A stretch of 64,000 nucleotides of DNA from Arthrobacter sp. efr-133-TYG-118 (GCF_030209755.1 NZ_JARVRH010000022.1:117886-181885); one strand, 5' to 3'. Numbered from the stretch's first letter, positions 1 through 7,299 are shown. Made by a program: numbers and translations. The notes: a model not told the origin generated them from the sequence alone.

Positions 1-949
1 GGCGCACGGCAAGTGCCTTGGCGGGGTCGGCACCGGCTGCCTTGGCGCCGAACGGCATGGTGTTGAAGTTGAACGTGATGTAGCGGATCTCGCCGCCGGG
101 ACCAACGTTGACCTTGACCTTCGAGTCCTTCTTGAGGTCGTCGACGTCGGTGGCGCTGAGGCTTCGGTTCGCAACGTCGATGTTGCCCTGCTGGATGTCC
201 AGCTTCATGTTGGTCGGCTCGGCGTAGTACTTGATCGTGGCGGCGTCGTTGGCCGGCTTGCCCAGGACACCCTGGTAGTCAGGGTAGGCCTTGAGGCTGA
301 TGAGCTCGTTCTTCTTGTAGCTGTCGATCGTGTACTGGCCATAGAACGCCTTGGCCTTGATGATGTCGTCATCCGAAAGCAGTTTGTCGGCTGGGAAGAC
401 CTGGTGGTCCACAATCGGCGCGGCCGGGCTGCTGAGGATCTGCGGGAACGTCTGGTCGTTGGCGAGCTTCAGCTTGAAAACGGCAGTGTTGGCGTCCGGG
501 GTGGTGACGCTGTCCAGGTTTTCGAGCAGGCTTGCAGGACCAGCCGGGTCGTTGATCTTGAGCTGCCGGTCGAACGAAAACTTGACGTCGGTGGAGTCGA
601 GCGCGTGGCCATTGGCCCACTTGAGTCCGGGCTTCAGCTTGACGGTGTACTCGGTAGGCGACGTGAACGACGCCGACGCGGCCAGGTCCGGAACGGGGTC
701 GGCGCTTCCTGGCTTCGAGTTGAGGAGGAAGGAATAGACCTGGTTCATCACCATGAAGGAACCGTTGTCGTACGAACCTGCGGGATCGAGCGCAGTCACC
801 TTATCGGTGGTGCCGTAAGCGATCGGACCGCTGGCAGCTGAGGAAGCTGAACCGCCGCCGCCCGCCGGGCCCGTGCAGGCCGTCAAAGCGAATACGGAGA
901 TGCCCGCGAACGCGATAGCGCTTCGCAAGGCTTTTTTGTTCAATGCCAT
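1..949 (-). CDS. ABC transporter solute-binding lipoprotein (family 5, peptide/opine type), truncated by window edge
   Basis: The frame opens with ATG at 949 and is still open at base 1, so about 316 N-terminal residues are visible and the C-terminus lies outside the window. Residues 1-25 form a lipoprotein signal (positively charged start, hydrophobic stretch, ALTAC lipobox with Cys25). The mature part resembles family-5 extracellular solute-binding proteins: an early DPA.SYDNGSFMV segment, the typical YTVKLKPGLKWANG stretch and the DVKFSFDR motif. The protein would be anchored outside the membrane and deliver an oligopeptide-like or other small solute to an ABC permease, which should lie beyond the window edge. 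The ligand cannot be told from sequence. The upstream region carries three palindromes that look like operators, so expression is probably substrate-controlled. Confidence 0.88.
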   Translation of the reverse strand, partial: MALNKKALRSAIAFAGISVFALTACTGPAGGGGSASSAASGPIAYGTTDKVTALDPAGSYDNGSFMVMNQVYSFLLNSKPGSADPVPDLAASASFTSPTEYTVKLKPGLKWANGHALDSTDVKFSFDRQLKINDPAGPASLLENLDSVTTPDANTAVFKLKLANDQTFPQILSSPAAPIVDHQVFPADKLLSDDDIIKAKAFYGQYTIDSYKKNELISLKAYPDYQGVLGKPANDAATIKYYAEPTNMKLDIQQGNIDVANRSLSATDVDDLKKDSKVKVNVGPGGEIRYITFNFNTMPFGAKAAGADPAKALAVR

Positions 950-1047
950 CAGTGAACTTTCTGTTCGATGGATACGGCGAACCGCCGTGGGTAATTTGAT
1001 CGGAGCACATACTCCTGACTCCACGATTCAACCAGAAGCTTTTTTGG

Positions 1048-1082
1048 TGAAACGTTTGATTTTGTGAGTTGAGACACAAAAT
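1048..1082. promoter_or_regulatory. Two abutting palindromes upstream of the solute-binding gene
   Basis: TGAAACGTTTGA at 1048-1059 has a palindromic AAACGTTT core like LacI-family operators. It abuts a perfect 8-bp inverted repeat, ATTTTGTG (1059-1066) and CACAAAAT (1075-1082), separated by 8 bp. Both lie 100-133 bp upstream of the solute-binding start at 949, in a gene-free divergent region, and are the most likely operator or promoter elements for that gene. Which regulator binds is unknown; none is encoded nearby in the window. Confidence 0.5.
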
Positions 1083-1155
1083 TTACTTTTCTTTTGGCAC
1101 GAAGTCGGCTACGAGGTCCGCCGCACGCTGCTCAGAACGTTGCTGAGAGGATTCA

Positions 1156-1167
1156 GTGAGCGCTCAC
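1156..1167. promoter_or_regulatory. lac-operator-like perfect palindrome
   Basis: GTGAGCGCTCAC is a perfect 12-bp palindrome, preceded on the minus strand by AAATT so that one side reads like an ideal lac operator. LacI/GalR-family regulators are known to bind sites of this type with a central CG step. It lies about 207 bp upstream of the solute-binding gene start and about 40 bp beyond the end of mnmA, so the solute-binding gene is the more likely target. Confidence 0.45.
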
Positions 1168-1207
1168 AATTTACGCGCGCCTTCGCCACTTCGGCGCGTA
1201 GCCGGGT

Positions 1208-2347
1208 CTAGAGTTCTGCGCGCTGAAGGGACCGGGCGGCGTCGATGGTTGCCTGGCCCAGGACACGGGTGCCTTGGTACAGCACGATGGTCTGCCCGGG
1301 GGCCACGCCGCGGAGCGGATCGACAAGGGTCACCACGAGGCATTCTCGCCCGATGCCGGCGTCGTCGACGTGCCGCTCGACAAATGCCTTGGCAGGAACG
1401 GGATCGCCATGGGCGCGGACCTGGGCATAGCAGTCGAATTCGGCGCCGGTAGCCACCTCGGCGATAGGCAGGCCGGCCCAGGACACCTTGATTCCGCGGA
1501 TCTCGTCGATGGCCAGCAGGGCTTCGGGCCCGACGACCACCTTGTTTTCCTTGGGCCGGATTTCCAGCACGAAGCGCGGCTTGCCGTCGGCGGCAGGGGT
1601 GCCCAGCTTGAGGCCGCGGCGCTGGCCGACGGTGAAGGCGTTGGCTCCCGGGTGCTCCCCTACCTTGGTTCCGGCCTCGTCCACGATGTCGCCCGTGGTC
1701 ATGTCGATCTTCTCGGCGAGCCAGCCGGCGGTATCGCCGTCCGGGATGAAGCAGATGTCGTGGCTGTCCGGCTTGTTCGCGACGGACAGGCCGCGGCGCT
1801 CCGCCTCCGCGCGGACTTCGGCCTTGGAGGGAGTCTCTGCCAGCGGGAACATGGAGTGCTTGAGCTGTTCGTGGGTGAGAACACCGAGCACGTAGCTTTG
1901 GTCCTTGGCCCAATCGGCCGCGCGGTGGAGTTCGGGATTGCCGTCCGCGTCCTGGATGACCTTGGCGTAGTGGCCGGTGCAGACCGCGTCGAAACCCAGG
2001 GCGATGGCCTTCTCCAACAAAGCGGCGAACTTGATCCGCTCGTTGCAGCGCATGCAGGGATTGGGAGTGCGGCCCGCGGCGTACTCGTCGATGAAGTCCT
2101 GGACAACGTCTTCCTTGAAGCGCTCCGAGAAGTCCCAGACATAGTAGGGAATCCCCAGCACGTCGCAGGCGCGCCAGGCATCGCGGGAGTCTTCGATGGT
2201 GCAGCAGCCGCGGCTGCCCGTGCGCAGTGTTCCGGGCATGCGGGACAGCGCCAAGTGGACGCCAACGACGTCGTGCCCTGCCTCGACGGCGCGGGCGGCG
2301 GCAACGGCGGAGTCGACTCCGCCGCTCATGGCTGCAAGAACTCGCAT
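1208..2347 (-). CDS. mnmA: tRNA-specific 2-thiouridylase MnmA
   Basis: The 379-residue protein adenylates and thiolates U34 of tRNA Lys, Glu and Gln in the cytoplasm, using persulfide sulfur from a cysteine desulfurase. The PP-loop SGGVDS is at residues 8-13. The two catalytic cysteines of the family fit Cys101 (in NPCMRCNERIKF) and Cys199 (in SHDICFI). GQRRGL and the C-terminal barrel are also present, and the length is normal. I start at ATG 2347 (MRVLAAMSGG) rather than at the longer in-frame opening at 2407, because homologues begin just before the PP-loop. In many actinobacteria mnmA directly follows the cysteine desulfurase gene. Here an oppositely oriented FAD reductase gene separates the two. 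Confidence 0.96.
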   Translation of the reverse strand: MRVLAAMSGGVDSAVAAARAVEAGHDVVGVHLALSRMPGTLRTGSRGCCTIEDSRDAWRACDVLGIPYYVWDFSERFKEDVVQDFIDEYAAGRTPNPCMRCNERIKFAALLEKAIALGFDAVCTGHYAKVIQDADGNPELHRAADWAKDQSYVLGVLTHEQLKHSMFPLAETPSKAEVRAEAERRGLSVANKPDSHDICFIPDGDTAGWLAEKIDMTTGDIVDEAGTKVGEHPGANAFTVGQRRGLKLGTPAADGKPRFVLEIRPKENKVVVGPEALLAIDEIRGIKVSWAGLPIAEVATGAEFDCYAQVRAHGDPVPAKAFVERHVDDAGIGRECLVVTLVDPLRGVAPGQTIVLYQGTRVLGQATIDAARSLQRAEL

Positions 2348-2445
2348 GCTGGCTTTCTGTTGGTGTTGGGGAGAAGAATTGCGGCTGAAGAGAGTAAGCG
2401 CGCCCAACTATTCTAGCGCCCGCGGGAATCCGCCCCAAAAATGCC

Positions 2446-2474
2446 TTGACCATCGTCCCGGACGATTCTAAAGT
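2446..2474 (+). promoter_or_regulatory. Promoter of the FAD oxidoreductase gene
   Basis: TTGACC (2446-2451) and TAAAGT (2469-2474) are separated by 17 bp, a good sigma-70-type promoter about 90 bp upstream of the ATG at 2565. The spacer contains a perfect inverted repeat, ATCGTC (2452-2457) and GACGAT (2461-2466) around CCG. The -10 hexamer is overlapped by the 27-bp dyad that starts at 2467, so binding there would block RNA polymerase. Confidence 0.6.
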
Positions 2475-2493
2475 CAAAACTAACAGTTTTAGA
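2467..2493. promoter_or_regulatory. 27-bp dyad operator, copy 1 (FAD oxidoreductase promoter)
   Basis: The 27-bp element begins TCTAAAGTCAA and ends TTTTAGA, with an inner inverted repeat AAAACT / AGTTTT around AAC. A 27-bp element of the same length and ends occurs at 5783-5809, and a half-site at 5745. In both full copies the -10 hexamer begins 2 bp inside the element. I infer that it is the operator of the HTH regulator encoded at 5065-5730. Confidence 0.65.
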
Positions 2494-2564
2494 TTGGGCT
2501 GCGCGCGTTCACGCACACGCAGGCTGCCCACGCGAACCGCCCACACCCCGCGAATCGAGTCACC

Positions 2565-3803
2565 ATGGACACTGAACACATCCTGATTGCGGGCGGCGGA
2601 CTGGCCGGCGCCACGGCAGCGAAGACCCTGCGCTCCGAAGGCTTCCAGGGCCGCATCACCGTGGTCTGCGCGGAGAATGAACAGCCCTATTTGCGACCTC
2701 CCCTCTCCAAGGAGTTCCTCCTGGGCAAGGCCGGCGAGGATACCGTCCCGGTGCTGGCGGCCGGCTGGTACCGGGAGAACGACGTCGAACTCCTTCTTGG
2801 CGAGGCGGTTGCGGCTGCCGATCCTGCCGCCCACACGGTACAGCTGAGGTCAGGAACCGAGCTGCAGTTCAGCAAGCTCCTGATCGCCACGGGGGCGCAG
2901 CCGCGCCGGATTCCGGTCCCCGGTTCCGATCTTGCCGGTGTCATGACATTCCGGACATTCGATGATTCGCGCAGGCTCAAGGAAGAGCTGTCCGGCGGAG
3001 GCCGAAAGGTGGTGATGATCGGCTCGGGTTGGATCGGCATGGAGCTTGCCGCGGCTGCGAGCAGCTACGGCAACACCGTGACCGTGCTGGGACTTGAAGA
3101 CGTGCCGCTCAGCATGGCCATCGGCCCCGAACTGGGCGGCTTCTTCCGCAGTCTGCACGAAAAGCACGGCGTGCAGTTCCGGCTCCCCGCGAGCGCCGCG
3201 GAAATCAGCGGCACCAGTGGAAAGGCGAGCGCCGTTGTCACCAACTCCGGCGAGGTCCTTCCTGCCGACCTCGTGGTGGTGGCCGTCGGCGTGGTTCCGG
3301 ATACGGCCCTGGCCGAAGCCTCCGGGTTGGAAATCCGCAACGGAATCGTGGTGGATTCTTCGCTCCGGACCAGCAGTCCGGACGTGTTCGCAGCCGGAGA
3401 CGTTGCCAATGCCCTCCACCCCTTCACCGGCGACCGCCACCGCAGCGAGCACTGGTCCAACGCCCTCAACGGAGGCAAGGTCGCCGCGAAAGCGATGCTG
3501 GGACAAGACGCCATCCTGGACGTGGTCCCGTATTTCTATACGGACCAGTTCGACGTCTCGATGGAGTACTGGGGATATCCCACGCTCGCGGCAGGTTCCG
3601 CACCCGTCATCCGCGGCACGTTGGAGGAAAACAGCTTCATGGCCTTCTGGCTACGGGACGGCGCCGTCGTGGCGGGCATGAGCGTCAACCAGCAACGGGT
3701 CCAGAAGCCGGTCAAGGCACTCATTTCCGGGCGGATCCCGGTAGACGTGGTCCGCCTGGCTGATCCTGCCGTTCCGCTGGATCAGTTGTTGCCCGGGACC
3801 TGA
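2565..3803 (+). CDS. FAD-dependent NAD(P)H:ferredoxin/rubredoxin reductase-type oxidoreductase
   Basis: The 412-residue pyridine nucleotide-disulfide oxidoreductase family protein lacks a redox-active CxxxxC, as expected for ferredoxin or rubredoxin reductases of the ThcD/BphA4 type, which pass electrons from NAD(P)H through FAD to a small iron-sulfur protein. The FAD-binding AGGGLAGA is near residue 8, the second nucleotide fold is KVVMIGSGWIGMELA, the FAD signature is DVFAAGDVA, and a reductase C-terminal domain follows. ATG 2565 is the first start after the promoter at 2446-2474. The last 22 bp overlap the 3' end of the convergent cysteine desulfurase gene. No ferredoxin or oxygenase gene is adjacent, so its partner is unknown; the shared operator ties it to the DoxX/cysteine desulfurase group. 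Confidence 0.88.
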   Translation: MDTEHILIAGGGLAGATAAKTLRSEGFQGRITVVCAENEQPYLRPPLSKEFLLGKAGEDTVPVLAAGWYRENDVELLLGEAVAAADPAAHTVQLRSGTELQFSKLLIATGAQPRRIPVPGSDLAGVMTFRTFDDSRRLKEELSGGGRKVVMIGSGWIGMELAAAASSYGNTVTVLGLEDVPLSMAIGPELGGFFRSLHEKHGVQFRLPASAAEISGTSGKASAVVTNSGEVLPADLVVVAVGVVPDTALAEASGLEIRNGIVVDSSLRTSSPDVFAAGDVANALHPFTGDRHRSEHWSNALNGGKVAAKAMLGQDAILDVVPYFYTDQFDVSMEYWGYPTLAAGSAPVIRGTLEENSFMAFWLRDGAVVAGMSVNQQRVQKPVKALISGRIPVDVVRLADPAVPLDQLLPGT

Positions 3804-5038
3804 TCGCCGGCAGAGCCCCTGCCGTAACCCCGGGCCACCGTGGCTGCAGTCTGGATGCTGGACTCGTGACCGGCCATGCCGGCAAGCTTCGCCCGGGCAT
3901 ACGCGTCCGGGAGAGCCTTGAGCAGGGCGTCGACGTCGGCGTCGTTTGAAGAGTGCCCTAGGCTGAACCGCTGTGCCCCGCGGGCGGTGGCCTCATCCAA
4001 CCCCATGGCAAGCAAGACGTGCGAGGGCCTGGGGACTCCCGCCGTGCAGGCGGATCCGGTGGATGATTCGATGCCCGCGAGGTCCAGGAGGAACAGCAAG
4101 GAATCGCCTTCACAGCCCGGGAAGGTGAAATGCGCGTTGCCGGGAAGCCGGGCGTCGCCGGTCGCCCCGCGCAGCACCACCTCGGGAATGGCAAGCTTGA
4201 CGCCGTCGATGATCCGGTTCCTTAGGGCACTGATCCGCTCGCGCTCTGCCGGCAGGTTTTGAGCGACCGACTCCGCTGCGGCGGCGAATGCCGCGATCGA
4301 CGCCGTGTCCAGGGTTCCCGAGCGAACATCACGCTCCTGCCCTCCCCCGTGCTGGACCGGAGTGACCTTGGTGGAGCGCCCGAGGAAGAGGGCGCCCACG
4401 CCCACGGGTCCGCCGATTTTGTGGCTTGAGACCGACATCGCGGCGAGTCCGGAGTCGCGGAAGCTGAGGGGAACCGAGCCAAACGCCTGGACTGCATCCG
4501 AGTGCACGGGGATGCCGTGGGCGGCGGCGATTTCCACGATCTCCTTGACGGGCTGGATACTGCCGACCTCGTTGTTTGCCCACATGACGGTGACCAGGGC
4601 CACCGATCCCGGATCACGCTCGATCTCCGCCCTCACAGCGTCCAGCCGCACGACGCCCTGGGAATCGACGGGGAGCCACACCGCTTCGGCCCCTTCGTGC
4701 CGTTCCAGCCATTCGACGGTGTCCTGCACAGCGTGGTGCTCGACGGCGGAGCAAAGGATCCGCTTGCGCCGGCCGTCTTCGTCGTGGCGGGCCCAGTACA
4801 TCCCCTTGACGGCAAGGTTGTCTGCTTCGGTGCCTCCGGACGTGAAGATGAGCTCGGAAGGATGCGCCCCGGCTGCTGCCGCAATCGCTTCCCGCGCCTC
4901 TTCCACGGATCGCCGGGCACGCCGTCCGGAAGCGTGCAACGATGACGGATTGCCGGTGCGTGCCAGCTCGCGGGTCATGGCGGCGAGGGCGACGGCGGCA
5001 AGGGGCGTGGTGGCGGCATGGTCCAGGTAAACAGGCAC
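3782..5038 (-). CDS. Cysteine desulfurase (NifS/IscS-like, PLP-dependent)
   Basis: The 418-residue class V aminotransferase-fold enzyme converts L-cysteine to alanine and an enzyme persulfide, which supplies sulfur to tRNA thiolation (MnmA) and possibly Fe-S clusters. It begins MPVYLDHAATTP as in NifS/IscS proteins, has the PLP lysine at Lys207 (SSHKIGGP) and the persulfide cysteine at Cys331 (TGSACTAG) on the mobile loop. The GTG start at 5038 matches the family N-terminus. It lies 26 bp after the HTH regulator gene, so the two probably share a transcript. The C-terminal tail of about 30 residues after the conserved end is poorly conserved, and its last codons overlap the convergent FAD reductase gene. 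Confidence 0.95.
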   Translation of the reverse strand: MPVYLDHAATTPLAAVALAAMTRELARTGNPSSLHASGRRARRSVEEAREAIAAAAGAHPSELIFTSGGTEADNLAVKGMYWARHDEDGRRKRILCSAVEHHAVQDTVEWLERHEGAEAVWLPVDSQGVVRLDAVRAEIERDPGSVALVTVMWANNEVGSIQPVKEIVEIAAAHGIPVHSDAVQAFGSVPLSFRDSGLAAMSVSSHKIGGPVGVGALFLGRSTKVTPVQHGGGQERDVRSGTLDTASIAAFAAAAESVAQNLPAERERISALRNRIIDGVKLAIPEVVLRGATGDARLPGNAHFTFPGCEGDSLLFLLDLAGIESSTGSACTAGVPRPSHVLLAMGLDEATARGAQRFSLGHSSNDADVDALLKALPDAYARAKLAGMAGHESSIQTAATVARGYGRGSAGDQVPGNN

Positions 5039-5064
5039 TACCCAAGTCTATCGAGGCAGGCGGA

Positions 5065-5730
5065 TCACGATGTAGGACGGATCCTGGCGCAGCAATGGCC
5101 TTCGCGGTTGTCGTCGGCGATCCGGTCCTCGGCAATTCCGCCCGCGGCCGCCGCTCCGCTCAGGAAGGCGCCGTTCATGGCGCAGACGACGTCCGTGTGA
5201 CTTTCGGCCAGCCGGTGGAAAGGGCAATTGACGAGGGAGTACCCGCCATCGTCGTCAGCTTCCGGCCTGTAACCATAGCTCGCCAGGACATCCTCGAAAT
5301 GCTGCTCCACGCTGCCGGCCTCGCGGCCCCGGGCGTAGGCGGTTTCGAGGAGCGCTTCGCGGGGGGAACCACCCTTCGCCATCAAGTCCTGGATGGCAGA
5401 GGCCATCACTTCCCCGGCGAGGTCGTAGTGGCGCTCCGGAACCGAGGCGCCGATCTCTTCAATGACGGGCGCATACAGCTTCGCAGGGCGCCCGGACCCC
5501 GGACCGACCTTGCCGCCGAGCTTGCGGAACTCAACACTCAGGAGTCCGTCACGGACCAACCGGTCCAGGTGGAAGGATGCTGTGCTGCGGGGAAGCCCGA
5601 GGGTCATCGCGGCGTCGTCGCGGCTGACCGCATCGCTTGCGCTGCAGACGTGCTCGTACAGGCGGCGGCGGTTGCCGTCGTCGAGGGATGCCAAGGCGGA
5701 GAGCCGACGCAGCCAGGGAAGTCCGGTCAT
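5065..5730 (-). CDS. HTH transcriptional regulator with cysteine-rich C-terminal sensor domain (SufR-like)
   Basis: The 221-residue protein has an N-terminal winged helix-turn-helix (roughly residues 12-80, with DDAAMTLGLPRSTASFHLDRLVRDGLL as the recognition region) and a C-terminal domain carrying NCPFHRLAESH, VVCAMN and a terminal HCC. Those four cysteines and several histidines resemble the Fe-S-binding region of SufR-type regulators, but the spacing (13 residues, then 29, then adjacent) is not the classical SufR spacing. The ligand could therefore be a cluster, another metal or a thiol signal. It starts at ATG 5730, is followed after 26 bp by the cysteine desulfurase gene and is divergent from doxX. 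A half-copy of the 27-bp operator overlaps its own promoter region, which suggests autoregulation. Confidence 0.82.
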   Translation of the reverse strand: MTGLPWLRRLSALASLDDGNRRRLYEHVCSASDAVSRDDAAMTLGLPRSTASFHLDRLVRDGLLSVEFRKLGGKVGPGSGRPAKLYAPVIEEIGASVPERHYDLAGEVMASAIQDLMAKGGSPREALLETAYARGREAGSVEQHFEDVLASYGYRPEADDDGGYSLVNCPFHRLAESHTDVVCAMNGAFLSGAAAAGGIAEDRIADDNREGHCCARIRPTS

Positions 5731-5744
5731 GGATCCAGCTTAAC

Positions 5745-5771
5745 TCTAAAATCAACACTCATTGCTTAATC
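5745..5771. promoter_or_regulatory. 27-bp operator, copy 3 (half-site) at the regulator promoter
   Basis: TCTAAAATCAA at 5745-5755 is identical over 11 bp to the left half of the copy at 5783-5809. The right half is poorly conserved. It begins 14 bp upstream of the regulator ATG (5730) and overlaps the likely -10 region on the minus strand (TAGAGT, 5743-5748), so it fits an autoregulatory weaker site. Confidence 0.5.
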
Positions 5772-5790
5772 CTGCCAGACTTTCTAAAAT
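5762..5790 (+). promoter_or_regulatory. Promoter of the DoxX gene
   Basis: TTGCTT (5762-5767) and TAAAAT (5785-5790) are separated by exactly 17 bp and precede the ATG at 5821. The -10 hexamer begins 2 bp inside the dyad at 5783, the same geometry as at the FAD oxidoreductase promoter. Confidence 0.6.
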
Positions 5791-5809
5791 CAAGTTATCC
5801 ATTTTTAGA
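5783..5809. promoter_or_regulatory. 27-bp dyad operator, copy 2 (DoxX promoter)
   Basis: The element begins TCTAAAATCAA and ends TTTTTAGA, with the same 27-bp length and ends as the element at 2467-2493. It covers the -10 hexamer and the predicted transcription start of the DoxX gene, so a bound protein would repress. Confidence 0.65.
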
Positions 5810-5820
5810 AAGAAGGCATC

Positions 5821-6240
5821 ATGAACGCCGCATCATCCCCAGCCCAAGCGAAAACCGGATCGCTGATGTCCATCGATCCCCAGCGGCAGGCATTCCTGCT
5901 CCTTCGGACCGTGTTCACCATGGCGCCGATCATTTTCGGCCTGGACAAGTTCACCAACCTGCTCACCCACTGGACGATGTACTTGGCCCCCGTGGCCACC
6001 ACCGTGATTCCGGTCCCGGCCCAGACCTTCATGTACATCGTGGGCGTCGTGGAGATTGTGGCCGGCATTGCGGTGGCGGTCCGCCCGCGTTTTGGCTCGC
6101 TCCTGGTGGCCGTGTGGCTTTTGGGCATCATCGTGAACTTGCTGGTGCTCGGCAACTTCTTCGACGTGGCCCTCCGCGACTTCGGACTGCTCGTCGGCGC
6201 ACTCGCGCTCAATCGCCTGGCCGTCGCCTCGCGTCGCTGA
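5821..6240 (+). CDS. DoxX family membrane protein
   Basis: The 139-residue protein has about four hydrophobic segments (approximate residues 25-40, 50-95 in two spans and 100-125), as in DoxX/DoxD family integral membrane proteins. Members are linked to redox and thiol stress; in mycobacteria a DoxX protein forms part of a membrane oxidoreductase complex with a superoxide dismutase and a thiosulfate sulfurtransferase. The ATG at 5821 follows GAAGG at a short, suitable distance. It is divergent from the cysteine-rich regulator, and both promoters lie within 90 bp. The overlapping 27-bp operator suggests that it is repressed by that regulator and co-controlled with the FAD reductase at 2565. 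Confidence 0.8.
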   Translation: MNAASSPAQAKTGSLMSIDPQRQAFLLLRTVFTMAPIIFGLDKFTNLLTHWTMYLAPVATTVIPVPAQTFMYIVGVVEIVAGIAVAVRPRFGSLLVAVWLLGIIVNLLVLGNFFDVALRDFGLLVGALALNRLAVASRR

Positions 6241-6249
6241 CCGGCCTGG

Positions 6250-7227
6250 TCAGGCCAATACCCGCAGGGCGCCCGGAACCACGTCGATGTCCAAGGGAAG
6301 GAGGCCGATCCGCTCACCGTCGGCGTAGGCCACCACGTTCTCAGCGGCAAGCCGTACCGAGCGCACCCGGCGGATTTCCACCGCCGGGTGCGAGGTATGC
6401 CGGCCGGAGAAGACCTTCGGGAAGACCGCAAGGAGGGCCAGCCGGGACAGGGGCTTGACGATAAACAGATCCAGCAACCCGTCGTCGGGCGCGGCATCCG
6501 GGACGATGCGCATCCCACCGCCGATCGACTGGCAGTTGGCCACGGAAATCAGCATGGCGCCTTCCTTCGATGTCGCGCCATCGACAGTCACGGTGTAGTG
6601 GATGGCCCGGAACGATCCGAGCTCCCGGAGCATCGCGAGGGTGTAGCGGAGCGTACCGCGGGGCCACCTCCAGGAGTTGGCCCGTTCATTGACAGCGGCG
6701 TCGAATCCCGCGGATACGGCTCCGACAAACCAAGTGGTCCGTCCGCCGGTGGTGATGCGGCCTGCGTCGAGTACCCGCCCGCCGCCGGCGAGCGCCGAGA
6801 TCACGCGGGCGCATGACCCCGCGACATCCTGCAACGGCAGTCCAAGCATTCGGGCTACGTCGTTTCCCGTACCCACAGGAACAATCCCGAGCGGCAACCC
6901 GGTCCCGCCAAGTGAGTTGACGCCCAAATGGACCATGCCGTCGCCGCCCACCACCACCAGGGCTTCGGCGCCTGCCCGAAGGGCTTCGTCTACCGCCTCC
7001 CGCAGGGCGTCCATGCTGTCGCGCCGAAGTACGACGACGTCAAGACCTGCGGCGCGGAGGCAGCGGGCGGCTTCGCCCCCGGCAACGGCGTGCCGGCCAA
7101 ACGCTGCGGCCGGATTGACCGCCAGCACGATCCTTCGGCGGAGAGACCCGTTCAGCCTCTCAGGGCCGGGGCTTGCTGGGTCAAGGGGATGATCGGGGCC
7201 GGGCGGGGAGTTCACAGCATGAATCAT
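6250..7227 (-). CDS. Diacylglycerol kinase-family lipid kinase
   Basis: The 325-residue protein belongs to the DAGK catalytic-domain family (DgkB/YegS/LCB5 type), which phosphorylates diacylglycerol or related lipids at the inner membrane face. The nucleotide-binding motif VVVGGDGMVHLGVN lies near residues 90-105 and the downstream PVGTGNDVARMLG is intact. An acidic SAGFDAAV segment and the C-terminal DGE..GLLPL region are also typical. The start at ATG 7227 has only a weak ribosome-binding site. It converges with the DoxX gene; a small inverted repeat GGCCTG/CAGGCC (6243-6256) spans its stop. The exact lipid substrate is not predictable. Confidence 0.88.
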   Translation of the reverse strand: MIHAVNSPPGPDHPLDPASPGPERLNGSLRRRIVLAVNPAAAFGRHAVAGGEAARCLRAAGLDVVVLRRDSMDALREAVDEALRAGAEALVVVGGDGMVHLGVNSLGGTGLPLGIVPVGTGNDVARMLGLPLQDVAGSCARVISALAGGGRVLDAGRITTGGRTTWFVGAVSAGFDAAVNERANSWRWPRGTLRYTLAMLRELGSFRAIHYTVTVDGATSKEGAMLISVANCQSIGGGMRIVPDAAPDDGLLDLFIVKPLSRLALLAVFPKVFSGRHTSHPAVEIRRVRSVRLAAENVVAYADGERIGLLPLDIDVVPGALRVLA

Positions 7228-7254
7228 CCCACTGGCAGGGGCTGGACCCTGGGA

Positions 7255-7299
7255 GCTAAAGCCCGGGGGAACTAAAGCCCGGGGGAACTAAAGCCCGGG
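7255..7299. repeat. Three tandem copies of a 16-bp unit
   Basis: The unit ACTAAAGCCCGGGGGA repeats at 7271-7286, with near-identical copies at 7255-7270 (first base G) and 7287-7299 (last bases diverge). Each copy contains the palindrome CCCGGG. The array lies in the divergent spacer between the lipid kinase and the J-domain gene. It is too short and lacks spacers, so it is not a CRISPR array. Confidence 0.85.

Noticed and set aside
7255..7299. Short tandem repeats considered as a CRISPR array
   Set aside because: The 16-bp units are contiguous with no spacers and there are no cas genes in the window.
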